Part shown: piece after piece, positions 16,278-25,479 of the stretch
Numbering within the stretch: position 1 is the stretch's first letter
Layout: the number at the start of each line of letters is the position of its first letter
Source: an uncultured Granulosicoccaceae bacterium
GTDB lineage: Bacteria > Pseudomonadota > Gammaproteobacteria > CALCKW01
DNA: 52,678 nucleotides
Assembly (NCBI GenBank): GCA_937925815.1
Contig: CALAMQ010000028.1
Location: forward strand, 1-52,678
Reading direction: 5' to 3'
Position numbers and translations under genes: made by a program
The notes under the pieces: generated by a model
The model's input: only the letters and a program-made list of their open reading frames with translations
Told to the model about the DNA's origin: nothing
Databases searched by the model: none

Positions 16278-17996
16278 TCAGGTCTGGATGCCATATCTCT
16301 TGATTTTGTTGTAGAGCGTGCGAGTTGTCATTCCCAGAGCGCGTGCGGTTTGTGAACGCCGGAATCCATTGTTTGCCAATGCACGCGCTATGCGATCCCG
16401 TTCTGATGACGCGTCGGTGCTTTCGATGACTTGAGCGCTGTCGGCCACTGGCTGGCACAAGAATTCAACCGAGCGACGCGTCACAGTACGCCCATCCACC
16501 TCCCTGATAGCACGCTTCATTGCAAAATAGAGCTCTCGCACATTACCCGGCCAACGGTACTCCATCAGCACACGCAATGCGGCATTGGAAAACTGAGGCG
16601 CGTTGTCTTCAGTAAGTGCAGTGGCCAAGTGCATGGCCAACTCCGGAATATCTTCACATCGCTCACGCAGCGGCGGAATACGCAAGACATGTCCCGACAG
16701 CCTGAAATACAAGTCCAGACGAAAATCCGCATTCACTGCCAAATCTTCTGCGCTCATCGAGGTGGTTGAGACCACGCGAGTGTCAACCACACGGTGGTTC
16801 AGTTCACCGGGCCGCTGCACCACACCGTTGTCAAGGAAGTTCAACAACCGCCCTTGCTGGGACGAGGGCAAAGAGGCAATTTCTTCAAAAAGGATACTCG
16901 TGCCACCGGCGCTCTCGAGCACACCGCGCTGCCCGGGCGGTGCACTGCGCCCACTCGCAGCGCGCCCGAGCAAATGCAGTCCGTTGTCACGCGCATCAAT
17001 CGCGGGGCAATCGACAACCACTGGCGGCTTGTTACTGTGAGGCGACAAGCGATGCAAACTCAGGGCCGCAAGGCTTTTTCCAACTCCGGTCTCACCAGTG
17101 ACCAACACCGGCACATCATCTAGCGCGAGTTGGTCAATGTCTTCACGCAGAGCCTGCATACAGCGAGAACTGCCCACCAACATGTGATCGCCATCGCGGA
17201 CTCTTTGTCGCTGAACACGTGTCAGAGACGGAATTGCAGTAAAGCTGCGCGCCACTTCGTCTAGTGTTTTTTCAAGAGGGATGCGGTCCAACGCTGATCC
17301 GGCAACAAACCCGCGCACGTCACACATTCTCATCAACGACAAGGCGTGCTCCGGGGAGGTTATGGGCCCACCGTGGCAAAGTGCCGCCACATCCGATGGC
17401 AGCCCTTCAAGCACGGAGTTGATTTTTGCAGCCGCCGCTTCAAGCGTTAGGTGCGTGGCGACACCCGTAGCACCACCAGTAAATCCCACATTGACGCATA
17501 TGGAAGTTGCACCCACATCGATCATCTGGCGGACCTGTTGATTAGTCTGCACGTAAACGAAGGTATCCAGACCGACACCACGCGCAATCTGCACAAGCTC
17601 GACTTCACGTGCAAAGCCGAGACCTTCACGGTCAAATACGCTCGCCAGCCTGCCGTCCACAGAGCTCGTCGACGGAAAATTGCACACACCAGCAAAACCC
17701 ATATCGAGCACGCGCTCGACCAGGGATCTCAGATTCAAAGCCGGGTCACTGACAGAAAGACCCGCGTACAACGGCGTGCGACAGCGACCCAGCAGTTCGC
17801 GTTCTGAGAACTCCATGACCCATTCGTTTGCCGGGCGAACTGGCAGAAAGCTTGTCAATGAAGACGCCCCTTGCACCCGAAACCGACCGGCGTTCAACGC
17901 CAGTAAATAGTCAGCACCAGATCTGTCGGCCGCTTTGGCCGTCAACCCGGAGCCAACTACTGCACCAAACAGAAAGGGCCGTTTCGCCCGCGTCAC
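16278..17996 (-). CDS. Transcriptional regulator: PEP-hydrolase-like TIM barrel fused to AAA+ and Fis-type HTH
   Basis: 572 residues in three parts. Residues 8-250 are a TIM barrel of the phosphoenolpyruvate-hydrolase-like family, aligning throughout with the enzyme at 24621-25469 and keeping its signature residues: GSGLTAK (15-21), NAGRFR (35-40), CHGGP (207-211). Residues 272-500 are an enhancer-binding-type AAA+ domain with Walker A GETGVGKS (301-308), FRLDLYFRL and PGNVREL. The GAFTGA loop that contacts sigma-54 is absent (AASGRSAPPG stands in the region), and Walker B reads ILFEE rather than FLDE. Residues 530-570 form a Fis-type helix-turn-helix. GTG 17996 overlaps the preceding gene by 4 bases. 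I infer a ligand-sensing regulator of the divergent transporter operon. Confidence 0.88.
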   Translation of the reverse strand: MTRAKRPFLFGAVVGSGLTAKAADRSGADYLLALNAGRFRVQGASSLTSFLPVRPANEWVMEFSERELLGRCRTPLYAGLSVSDPALNLRSLVERVLDMGFAGVCNFPSTSSVDGRLASVFDREGLGFAREVELVQIARGVGLDTFVYVQTNQQVRQMIDVGATSICVNVGFTGGATGVATHLTLEAAAAKINSVLEGLPSDVAALCHGGPITSPEHALSLMRMCDVRGFVAGSALDRIPLEKTLDEVARSFTAIPSLTRVQRQRVRDGDHMLVGSSRCMQALREDIDQLALDDVPVLVTGETGVGKSLAALSLHRLSPHSNKPPVVVDCPAIDARDNGLHLLGRAASGRSAPPGQRGVLESAGGTSILFEEIASLPSSQQGRLLNFLDNGVVQRPGELNHRVVDTRVVSTTSMSAEDLAVNADFRLDLYFRLSGHVLRIPPLRERCEDIPELAMHLATALTEDNAPQFSNAALRVLMEYRWPGNVRELYFAMKRAIREVDGRTVTRRSVEFLCQPVADSAQVIESTDASSERDRIARALANNGFRRSQTARALGMTTRTLYNKIKRYGIQT

Positions 17997-18631
17997 GCTC
18001 TGGGCTCCACAAAAACCACACCGTCAACTGGCAGCTCACTCAGTGCGACCTGGCTCTCGTGCCACGCCGAGGTATAAACACTGATATGGACGGCTTTAAC
18101 CTCACGGCGCAAGGTATCAATCATCCTACCCAGTGAACGCAACAGCAGTTCGCCGTCGGTCTGACTGGGCTCCAATAACCCTGGGTGTAAGACCAGCTGG
18201 TCAAGCCCTGCACCGACCGCTGCGCGCGCCTGATCAAGTGACCTAAAAAATGCGAGCGCACTCAAACCGACAGCGGACGCGCGGGCAAGAAAGGCGTACT
18301 CCGTTTCCGCTGAGGCAGGAATGGTGGACATGGCTTGACGCATCTGGCCATCGAGCACAATTGCAGACGGCCAATTCACGACACCGCGGTAGCCTTTATC
18401 GACGAGCAGACTAAACAACGCCGATTCAGAGCCGAAGGGATCACTCGCCAGGAGTGCCGCCCACTCACTGCGACGCGCTTGAGAACGAACTGCACGATTG
18501 TGGTCCATCCTCGGCATCAGAAACGCGAGGTCGACCTGCGCCGGGGACAAGTTCGCAATGCCCGGACAGTAGATGCCTTGTTTGGGATCATCAATATCGT
18601 CGAGAAGCCCGTAGAGCTGCAATTTGCGCAT
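17993..18631 (-). CDS. Degenerate TIM-barrel paralogue of the PEP-hydrolase-like family
   Basis: A 212-residue protein with no match to a described function that I know. Its middle (ALLASDPFGSESALFSLLVD, then GYRGVVNWPSAIVLDGQM) aligns by eye with the core of the regulator's barrel (GLSVSDPALNLRSLVERVLD, GFAGVCNFPSTSSVDGRL) and with the enzyme at 24621-25469. It lacks the N-terminal GxGLxAK and NxGRxR motifs, and YTSAWHES replaces the CHGGP region, so catalysis is unlikely. It is first in a two-gene leftward operon, and its TGA overlaps the regulator's GTG by 4 bases, implying coupled translation and perhaps a complex with the regulator. Confidence 0.72.
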   Translation of the reverse strand: MRKLQLYGLLDDIDDPKQGIYCPGIANLSPAQVDLAFLMPRMDHNRAVRSQARRSEWAALLASDPFGSESALFSLLVDKGYRGVVNWPSAIVLDGQMRQAMSTIPASAETEYAFLARASAVGLSALAFFRSLDQARAAVGAGLDQLVLHPGLLEPSQTDGELLLRSLGRMIDTLRREVKAVHISVYTSAWHESQVALSELPVDGVVFVEPRA

Positions 18632-18820
18632 CAGAAATCGGCAAGAATAAATTTCCGAAAATTCTACATGATTTCCGATTATTTCTCATTTTCAGACTTT
18701 CAGGCTTGGTTTAATATATTTTAATTCTTATATTTCAATAGTTTATAACTTTCTCTATTCTGCGGAAATCAGTGGACGCCGTCTGCCTGTAATCAGACCA
18801 TATGCATCAGGGAGGACCTA
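18632..18820. promoter_or_regulatory. Divergent promoter region of the TIM-barrel/Liv system with inverted GATTTCCG repeats
   Basis: An AT-rich 189-base region between the leftward regulator pair and the rightward transporter operon. A 9-base inverted repeat, TGATTTCCG (18669-18677) and CGGAAATCA (18763-18771), is a candidate operator pair; a related TTTCCGAAAA lies near 18652. A possible rightward sigma-70 promoter is TTGGTT (18706-18711) and TTATAT (18728-18733) with a 16-base gap. I find no sigma-54 element (GG-N10-GC), in line with the regulator's missing GAFTGA loop. GGAGG at 18811-18815 is the ribosome site of the first transporter gene. Confidence 0.5.
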
Positions 18821-19687
18821 ATGCGTTTATTTCTGATCGTGACACTCAACGGCCTGACGCTCGCCGCTTTGTATTTTCTGGCCGCAAGTGGTTTCAGTTT
18901 GATTTTCGGGCTCATGCGCACCGTCAACATGGCACACGGCGCATTGCTGTTGCTCGGTGGCTACGTTGGGTATGACGTCGTCGAACTCACGGGGTCCTGG
19001 ATGCTAGGAATCGCCTGTGGCGGCCTTGCCGCAGCACTCGCCGGCGCTGCTGTGCAAGCCGGGATTCTCGGCTGGATGCAAGGCGACGAACTGCGCCAGA
19101 CGCTAGCGTCAATTGCCATCTCTATCGTGCTCGCCGACCTGATGCTTTGGTACTGGGGCGGAATCACTTATCAAGTCAGTTTGCCAGACATACTCAGCGG
19201 CGGTCAGAAACTACCGCTGCTCGGTGTCGGTTACGCCAACATTCGTCTTGCACTGATGGCATTTGCCGTAGTCGTCGGTGTCATGCTTTGGTTCTTGATT
19301 CAGCGCACGCGATTCGGCGCTGTCATTCGAGCGGGTGTCGATGACCAAGACATGTTGCGCGCACTTGGGTTTCCGATTGGCCGAATCTTCATTGCAGTGT
19401 TCGCATTGGGCAGCGCACTTGCAGGCATGGCAGGCGTGATCGCCGCCAGCGCCCTTTCAATTTCACCCGGCACGGATTTGCAGTTCCTGTTGTCATCACT
19501 TGTCGTTGTGATTGTTGGCGGAATGGGATCCATCGGTGGCGCCGCGCTTGGCGCCCTGCTCGTCGGACTGGCCGAACAATACGGACTGGCTTACGCCCCA
19601 ACCTACGGCGTCGTTTTCACATTTGGCATCATGGTGCTGATCTTGGCAGTGCGCCCGCAGGGCCTAATGGGCAGATCAGAACAATGA
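18821..19687 (+). CDS. Liv-type ABC transporter permease (LivH family)
   Basis: 288 residues with about eight membrane segments and the LivH pattern: NGLTLAALYFLAASGFSLIFGLMRTVNMAHGA at the start (split here over two helices) and the conserved VVIVGGMGSIGGA loop near residue 235 that docks the ATPases. It forms one half of the inner-membrane channel of a branched-chain-amino-acid/amide-type importer. Strong GGAGG site five bases before the ATG. It overlaps the next permease gene by 4 bases. First gene of the rightward operon divergent from the regulators. Confidence 0.93.
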   Translation: MRLFLIVTLNGLTLAALYFLAASGFSLIFGLMRTVNMAHGALLLLGGYVGYDVVELTGSWMLGIACGGLAAALAGAAVQAGILGWMQGDELRQTLASIAISIVLADLMLWYWGGITYQVSLPDILSGGQKLPLLGVGYANIRLALMAFAVVVGVMLWFLIQRTRFGAVIRAGVDDQDMLRALGFPIGRIFIAVFALGSALAGMAGVIAASALSISPGTDLQFLLSSLVVVIVGGMGSIGGAALGALLVGLAEQYGLAYAPTYGVVFTFGIMVLILAVRPQGLMGRSEQ

Positions 19688-20670
19688 AAGCTGGATTCCT
19701 TGCACTGCCATTGATTGCGTTGCCATTCGTCCTGAACGATTTCTGGCTCACACAAATTGCTACACGCGCATTGATACTGGGAATCACCGCGTTGAGCCTG
19801 AGCTTCCTCGCCACGTATTTAGGTGTGGTTTCCTTCGCTCAAATAACCTTGGCCGGGATAGCGGGATACACAATTGCCTACTTTGGCCCCAATACTGTTG
19901 GCGTCGGCATCAAACTGCCATTCTGGGTATCTATTCCAGCAGCCCTTTTATTTTCAGTCACCGCAGGCGCCCTTATTGGGTACATCGCACGCCGGTCACG
20001 CGGCATCTACGCGATCATGATCACCCTTGCAATAGGGGTCGCTTTTTTCTACTTCACTCGTCAAAACTACGCCGTATTTAACGGCTGGACTGGCTTCTCG
20101 GGCATCACCGCTCCGGTCGTCGCTGGCACGAGCTTACGAGATCCCAGCACCTTGTACTTTTTGTCACTCGCAACAGCGGCAATCGCTGTGGTACTGGTGA
20201 GTCTGTTCGCGCGCGCACCATTGGGCCTTGCTATCCAAGCCGTGCGAGACGCACCCAGCCGCGTGATGGCGCTTGGAATACCGGTGACAACCCCTGTCGT
20301 TGCAGCTTTCGCCTTCTCAGGCCTGATCGCCGGGGGTGGCGGCATTCTCAATGTTTGGTACCAAGAGCGCATTTCCTCTTTCTCAGTTGGTCTCGGTCCG
20401 ATCATCGACGTGTTGATCATTGCTGTGATTGGCGGATTGCGCCACCCATTAGGCGCTTTTCTCGGCGCAATCGTTTTCGTCCTACTGGACACCTTCGCTG
20501 TCGATCTCATCGACCGCGATCGCTTCAACACACTGATCGGCATGGTGCTGCTGATCATCGTGATGGTCGCCCCTAACGGGCTTCAGCAGCTAGCCGCAGA
20601 CGCGGTGGCAAAGCTGCGCGCAAAAGAGCACCAGTCGGGCAAATCTGCTCGCATAAAGACGAACACTTAA
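19684..20670 (+). CDS. Liv-type ABC transporter permease (LivM family)
   Basis: 328 residues, about nine to ten membrane segments, with LivM features such as LSLSFLATYLGVVSFAQITLAGIAGY near residue 38 and VIGGLRHPLGAFLGAIVF near residue 250. It pairs with the LivH-type subunit. ATG 19684 overlaps the previous stop in an ATGA arrangement. The C-terminal tail after about residue 300 is charged and cytoplasmic. Confidence 0.93.
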   Translation: MKAGFLALPLIALPFVLNDFWLTQIATRALILGITALSLSFLATYLGVVSFAQITLAGIAGYTIAYFGPNTVGVGIKLPFWVSIPAALLFSVTAGALIGYIARRSRGIYAIMITLAIGVAFFYFTRQNYAVFNGWTGFSGITAPVVAGTSLRDPSTLYFLSLATAAIAVVLVSLFARAPLGLAIQAVRDAPSRVMALGIPVTTPVVAAFAFSGLIAGGGGILNVWYQERISSFSVGLGPIIDVLIIAVIGGLRHPLGAFLGAIVFVLLDTFAVDLIDRDRFNTLIGMVLLIIVMVAPNGLQQLAADAVAKLRAKEHQSGKSARIKTNT

Positions 20671-20686
20671 TGAGGAGTAACACAGC

Positions 20687-21925
20687 GTGAAAAGACTGAA
20701 AATTGCTGCCACTGCATTGGCTATTGGCGCCGTGGTCGCACCAGCGCAGGCAGAAGATATCAAGATCGGCGTTATTTCCATCTTGGAAGGTGCATTTGCA
20801 TCACTTGGACAGGACGGTATTCGCGGCGCGGAGCTGGCGGTCAAGGAAGCCGGTGGCGTTGTAGATGGACAGAGCATCGATGTGATCACGATGTCATCGG
20901 ACGCAAGCCCGGACAGCGCAGTCAATGCTGCACGAAAACTGATCGAACAAGACAACGTCGACATATTGGTAGGACCGCTTTCAGGTTCAGAAGGCATAGC
21001 CCTGAGGGACTTGTCAAAATCCTACCCTGACATCACCTTTATCAACGGATCATCTGCCGCACAGGACACAACCCTCCGCGACAGCTCTGAGAACTTTTTC
21101 CGCTTTGGCGGTGATGGTGCGCAATGGATGGTCGGCGTCGGCCAGTACGCCTACGAAGAGATGGGATACAAGTCTGTCGCTGTCGTGGCCGAAGATTACT
21201 CGTTTCCCTATACCCAAGTGCTTGGCTTCATGAGTGAGTACTGCAGCGCTGGCGGTCGTGTGCCAGAGAAGTTCTGGACACCCATTGGCAACAAAGACTA
21301 CTCATCCGTTGTCTACTCAATCCCAGACGATGTTGACGCCATTTTTGTCGCGCTCGGTGGTGCAGATGCCGTCAACTTTCTCACACAGTACGACCAAGCC
21401 GGCGGCGACAAACCGATTATCGGCGGCTCAATCACGATCGACTCGTCAATTCTCGAATCTAAAGGGCCGTTTAAGAATCTCTTGATAGGCGCTCCAGCTG
21501 GCACGCCAACAGTCAGCGACTACGAGGGCGACGAATGGATTGCTTTCACCGCGTTGTACAACGAGGCCTATCCAGACGGTTTTTCCGCACCGTCCATTTT
21601 TGCACATCACTATTACATGGGTGCGAAGGCGGCCATGTTGGCACTGGATGAGGTGGACGGTTCGCTGGATGATGGACAGCAAGCGTTTCGTGCAGCTCTG
21701 ACCGATCTCGAGTTTGTCACGCCAACCGGTGGCACTATGCGTTTGGACGAGAACCGCAACGGTATTATTGACAACTTTGTCACCGAAGTGTACGAGCGCG
21801 AGGACGGCAGTCTTGGCACCCGGGTAGTCAAGGTCGTACGTGACGTCAACCAAGTGTTAGGCCAAGACCCTGAGATTTTCCTCGCCTCAGGCCCTGTCAG
21901 CCGGGATAACCCGTCTTGTCCCTGA
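20687..21925 (+). CDS. Liv-type ABC transporter periplasmic substrate-binding protein
   Basis: 412 residues. A Sec signal peptide ends near residue 22 (AVVAPAQA, then EDIKIG). The mature part is a type I periplasmic binding protein of the LivJ/amide class (IKIGVISILEGAFASLGQDG, VDILVGPLSGSEGIALRD). The start is GTG 20687 with TGAGGAG at 20671-20677. The ligand cannot be told from sequence; family members bind amino acids, amides, urea or aromatic compounds. The gene overlaps the next ATPase gene by 10 bases, so all five transporter genes are one unit. Confidence 0.92.
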   Translation: MKRLKIAATALAIGAVVAPAQAEDIKIGVISILEGAFASLGQDGIRGAELAVKEAGGVVDGQSIDVITMSSDASPDSAVNAARKLIEQDNVDILVGPLSGSEGIALRDLSKSYPDITFINGSSAAQDTTLRDSSENFFRFGGDGAQWMVGVGQYAYEEMGYKSVAVVAEDYSFPYTQVLGFMSEYCSAGGRVPEKFWTPIGNKDYSSVVYSIPDDVDAIFVALGGADAVNFLTQYDQAGGDKPIIGGSITIDSSILESKGPFKNLLIGAPAGTPTVSDYEGDEWIAFTALYNEAYPDGFSAPSIFAHHYYMGAKAAMLALDEVDGSLDDGQQAFRAALTDLEFVTPTGGTMRLDENRNGIIDNFVTEVYEREDGSLGTRVVKVVRDVNQVLGQDPEIFLASGPVSRDNPSCP

Positions 21926-22689
21926 TCACTGAAAATGCTGTATGCCCTGCCCTGGAAGTCCAGGGCATCGGCAAGCGGTTTGGCGGCTTTTGGGCTGTCA
22001 AGGATATTGACCTCGTCATTAAACAGGGCGAACGCCGTGCCATATTGGGACCGAATGGCGCCGGCAAAACGAGCTTGTTTAATGTGCTAACTGGCGACCT
22101 ATCAGCCAGTTCAGGACAGGTGCGAATGCACGGCGAGGACATTAGCCGCTACCCGATGGACAAGCGCATCCGGCGTGGCCTTCGACGAACCTATCAACAC
22201 GCACATTTGTTCGATGGCTTGTCCGTTCGGGACACGTTGTTTCTGGCCGTCGCCGCCTTGCGCGGCGGCTGGAGACAAGTGTGGCCAGTGAGCCAACGGG
22301 ACGCGCGCGTGCAACAAGCCGAAGCACTGGCCGAACTCGCCGGATTGTCTGATGCGATTCATCGCGGCGTCGCCGAGCTCAGTCACGGTCAGCGCAGACA
22401 ACTCGAGATTGGGATCGCGCTAGCAGGCGAGCCACGTGTACTGCTTCTCGACGAACCAGCAGCGGGTTTGTCCCCTGCCGAGCGGCCAAAACTCAGGGAA
22501 TTATTGACCTCACTGCCAAACCACATCACGGTGGTGCTGATTGAGCACGACATGAATATTGCCTTGCAAACCTCGGATTTCGTCACAGTACTTTACAACG
22601 GTGAATGGCTCGCCGATGGAACACCAGACGAAATCGTACTAGACGACAATGTCAGGCGCGTCTACCTCGGTGGTAGAGATGGCGACTGA
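21916..22689 (+). CDS. Liv-type ABC transporter ATPase (LivG family)
   Basis: A 257-residue ATPase with Walker A GPNGAGKTS (from about residue 46), Q-loop in the RTYQHAHLF segment, signature LSHGQRRQLEIG and Walker B VLLLDEPAAGLSP. The LivG-type extra C-terminal tail (YLGGRDGD) is present. The only start near the family's usual N-terminus is a TTG at 21916, inside the end of the binding-protein gene, so translation is probably coupled. The signature reads SHGQ rather than SGGQ, a common LivG variation. Confidence 0.93.
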   Translation: MSLITENAVCPALEVQGIGKRFGGFWAVKDIDLVIKQGERRAILGPNGAGKTSLFNVLTGDLSASSGQVRMHGEDISRYPMDKRIRRGLRRTYQHAHLFDGLSVRDTLFLAVAALRGGWRQVWPVSQRDARVQQAEALAELAGLSDAIHRGVAELSHGQRRQLEIGIALAGEPRVLLLDEPAAGLSPAERPKLRELLTSLPNHITVVLIEHDMNIALQTSDFVTVLYNGEWLADGTPDEIVLDDNVRRVYLGGRDGD

Positions 22690-23395
22690 TTCGGTTCTAG
22701 ATATTACAAATCTGGACCTGCACTACGGCTCTAGCCACGTGTTACACCAGGTAAATCTCAGCGTAAGCCACAAGCCACTGAGCATTCTGGGGCGCAATGG
22801 CATGGGCAAGACCAGCCTGTGTCAAGCCATCATGGGATTGCATCGCCACAGCGCTGGCAACATCCGCTTTTGTGGCCGAGAAATCGGCGCAATGCCACCG
22901 GAACAGCGCGCGCAGGCCGGTTTGGCCTATGTGCCACAAGGACGTCGTGTTTTCAGGTCTCTAACCGTAGACGAGCATTTACAAATCGTTGAACGCTCAG
23001 GCGCTGCGTGGAATCGGGAACGGGTCTACGACACCTTTCCAAGGCTAGCAGAGCGTCGACGTAACCTTGGAGACAGGCTGTCAGGCGGCGAGCAACAAAT
23101 GCTCGCCATTTCACGTGCGTTGTTACTCAATCCCCGCCTGATCCTATTGGACGAGCCCACTGAAGGCTTGGCCCCAACCATTGTTGACGACGTTGTGACG
23201 TTAATCACCAACATCGTTGAAGAAGGTATCGCGGTTGTACTGGTCGAGCAGAACATGCACGCGGCCCTCCAAGCCGTGGACGAGGTGGCAATCATGGTTG
23301 GCGGTCAAGTTGTTGACGTGCTGCCGTCAGAGCAATTGGCCTCTGATTCAGAGTTGCAAAATCACTACCTCGGACTCGACTTGGTCAATAACTAA
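22679..23395 (+). CDS. Liv-type ABC transporter ATPase (LivF family)
   Basis: The second ATPase, 238 residues from ATG 22679, with Walker A GRNGMGKTS, LivF-type YVPQGRRVFRSLTVDEHL, signature LSGGEQQMLAISRAL and Walker B LILLDEPTEGLAP. An earlier in-frame ATG at 22649 would add ten residues lying inside livG; I preferred 22679 because GGTGGTAGAG precedes it and the product then has the usual LivF length. It overlaps livG by 11 bases and is followed 14 bases later by the UPF0261 gene. Confidence 0.93.
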   Translation: MATDSVLDITNLDLHYGSSHVLHQVNLSVSHKPLSILGRNGMGKTSLCQAIMGLHRHSAGNIRFCGREIGAMPPEQRAQAGLAYVPQGRRVFRSLTVDEHLQIVERSGAAWNRERVYDTFPRLAERRRNLGDRLSGGEQQMLAISRALLLNPRLILLDEPTEGLAPTIVDDVVTLITNIVEEGIAVVLVEQNMHAALQAVDEVAIMVGGQVVDVLPSEQLASDSELQNHYLGLDLVNN

Positions 23396-23409
23396 CAAGA
23401 GAGTACATC

Positions 23410-24615
23410 ATGAAAAAGCGTATTTATGTCATCGGCACCGCTGACACAAAGTCTTCCGAGCTGCGCTATGTACGGGATTTGATCAACGCCGCAGATCTTG
23501 AGACCGTGCTTGTCAATGTAGGCATCAAGGGCAGTGAAAACGGTGTTGATGTGACCGCCAGCACGGTGGCTGCATGCCACACAGACGGGCCCGCCGCTGT
23601 GTTTATTGACGACCGCGGCCGCGCTGTCATGGCCATGGCCAGTGCACTCGTCAACTACCTCACAGCACGCGATGATATTGGCGGCGTGATCGGGCTCGGT
23701 GGTTCTGGTGGCTCGGGCATCATCGCGCCTTCAATGCAAGCCCTGCCAATAGGCGTACCCAAAATATTGGTTTCCACCTTGGCGTCAGGTGACGTGTCGG
23801 CTTACGTCGGCGCGAGCGACGTCAACATGTTCCACCCAGTCACCGACGTCTCCGGTTTGAATCGAGTGTCTCGAATTCTGCTCGCCAACGCGGCCCATGC
23901 CATGGTCGGCATGGCAAGTCACGTTGTGCCAAGCACCACAGATAATCGCCCCGCACTGGTTTTTTCGATGTTTGGGATCACCACGCCCGCCGTACAAGCG
24001 ATCACGCAGCAGCTGGAAAAGGACTTCGATTGCATCGTATTCCACGCCACTGGCAACGGTGGAAAGTCGATGGAATTACTGGTTGATCAAGGCGAGATTA
24101 GCGGTGTGCTGGACATCACCACAACCGAGGTATCCGATCTCATTGTGGGCGGCGTATTGAGCGCCGGCGAAGACCGATTTGGCGCAATTGCTCGCAGTCA
24201 GGTGCCTTATATCGGTTCATGTGGGGCACTTGATACAGTGAATTTTTGGGGACCAGAGACGGTGCCACCACAGTTCAAGGACCGCACGTTCTACCAACAC
24301 AATGCACAAGTCACTTTGATGCGTACCTCGCCAGATGAGTGTGCAAGTATCGGATCGTGGATTGGCCAAAAGCTCAATGCCTGCCAGGGGCCCGTGCGCT
24401 TCTTGCTGCCGCTACAAGGTGTCTCGTCACTCGACACACCAGACGGTCCTTTTCACGACCCAGTGGCGTCAGACGCACTTTTTCAATCATTGCGCGACAC
24501 CGTCAATCAAGACAGCCAACGCCAACTGATCGAGTTGGATCTACACATCAATGACACCGCGTTTGCCGACGCGGCCTTGCAGCAATTCATCACTATTTAC
24601 CGGGGAGTTGAGTAA
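23410..24615 (+). CDS. UPF0261 / Tm-1-like ATP-binding-domain protein
   Basis: A 401-residue cytoplasmic protein of the UPF0261 family, homologous to the N-terminal half of the plant virus-resistance protein Tm-1. Family hallmarks seen: the start [19 protein letters not shown], the Gly-rich [10 protein letters not shown] (about 95-104) and [16 protein letters not shown] near residue 215. No enzymatic reaction is established for the bacterial family. AAGAGAG precedes the ATG by six bases. In Tm-1 the second half is a TIM barrel; here that half is the separate next gene, 5 bases downstream, so the two products probably work together on whatever the Liv transporter imports. Confidence 0.9.
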   Translation: MKKRIYVIGTADTKSSELRYVRDLINAADLETVLVNVGIKGSENGVDVTASTVAACHTDGPAAVFIDDRGRAVMAMASALVNYLTARDDIGGVIGLGGSGGSGIIAPSMQALPIGVPKILVSTLASGDVSAYVGASDVNMFHPVTDVSGLNRVSRILLANAAHAMVGMASHVVPSTTDNRPALVFSMFGITTPAVQAITQQLEKDFDCIVFHATGNGGKSMELLVDQGEISGVLDITTTEVSDLIVGGVLSAGEDRFGAIARSQVPYIGSCGALDTVNFWGPETVPPQFKDRTFYQHNAQVTLMRTSPDECASIGSWIGQKLNACQGPVRFLLPLQGVSSLDTPDGPFHDPVASDALFQSLRDTVNQDSQRQLIELDLHINDTAFADAALQQFITIYRGVE

Positions 24616-24620
24616 CAACC

Positions 24621-25469
24621 ATGGCACAGTCAGGACGTAAGGCAATCCTCACAGGGCTTCGAAGTAAAATTGATTCGGGTCGCTTGATCATTGGCGGCGG
24701 CGCCGGCACGGGCCTATCCGCAAAATGCGAAGAGTCCGGCGGCGTCGACCTCATTGTCATTTACAACTCAGGACGGTATCGCATGGCAGGCCGGGGATCG
24801 CTTGCAGGTTACATGTCATACGGCAATGCAAACGACATCGTTGTGGAAATGGGCAATGAAGTGTTGACCGTAGTCAAACGCGTCCCAGTTCTCGCGGGCG
24901 TCAACGCCACCGACCCATTTCGCAACATGGATTTGTTCTTGGATCAGCTAAGCGCCATGGGGTTTGCCGGCATCCAGAACTTTCCAACTGTCGGCATCAT
25001 TGACGGTCGCTTTCGCGCGGAACTCGAAGCCACCGGTATGTCCTATGAACTCGAAGTCCAAGCCATCGCTAAAGCGCATGAACGCGATATGTTGACGACA
25101 CCGTATGTTTTCAGTGCGGACAATGCTGTCTCAATGGCACAGGCCGGCGCTGACGTTATCGTTGTGCATTTTGGCCTGACCACTGGCGGCACAATCGGCG
25201 CAGCTGATAGCGCACCGAACATTGACGAATGCGTTGATCTCTACAACGACTGGACTCGAGAGGCACGCAAATACCGAGAAGATCTGATATTCATTTGCCA
25301 CGGTGGTCCACTGGCAGAACCCGAAGACGCACAGAACTTTTTGGATAAATGCCCTGACTGCCACGGTTTTTACGGCGCGTCGTCAATGGAGCGCCTGCCG
25401 ACAGAACGCGCGATTACCCAGCAGGTTGCGAAATTTGGCAGCATGCGCCGCTCTGTTAAACCCAACTGA
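24621..25469 (+). CDS. Phosphoenolpyruvate-hydrolase-like TIM-barrel protein (Tm-1 C-terminal-half homologue)
   Basis: 282 residues, one TIM barrel with all family motifs: GTGLSAK (29-35), NSGRYR (49-54), [13 protein letters not shown] (from 120), CHGGP (226-230), GASSMERLP (252-260). The family name reflects similarity to phosphoenolpyruvate-using barrels; I know of no proven reaction. It is the complete and presumably catalytic copy of a domain that occurs three times at this locus, the others being the regulator's N-terminus (16278-17996) and the degenerate copy (17993-18631). Start ATG 24621, 5 bases after the UPF0261 stop. Confidence 0.9.
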   Translation: MAQSGRKAILTGLRSKIDSGRLIIGGGAGTGLSAKCEESGGVDLIVIYNSGRYRMAGRGSLAGYMSYGNANDIVVEMGNEVLTVVKRVPVLAGVNATDPFRNMDLFLDQLSAMGFAGIQNFPTVGIIDGRFRAELEATGMSYELEVQAIAKAHERDMLTTPYVFSADNAVSMAQAGADVIVVHFGLTTGGTIGAADSAPNIDECVDLYNDWTREARKYREDLIFICHGGPLAEPEDAQNFLDKCPDCHGFYGASSMERLPTERAITQQVAKFGSMRRSVKPN

Positions 25470-25479
25470 GGGAATCACT

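Noticed and set aside
18632-18820. Sigma-54 promoter for the Liv operon
   Set aside because: I looked for GG-N10-GC at each GG in the region and found no match; the nearest (18774-18786) has the wrong spacing.
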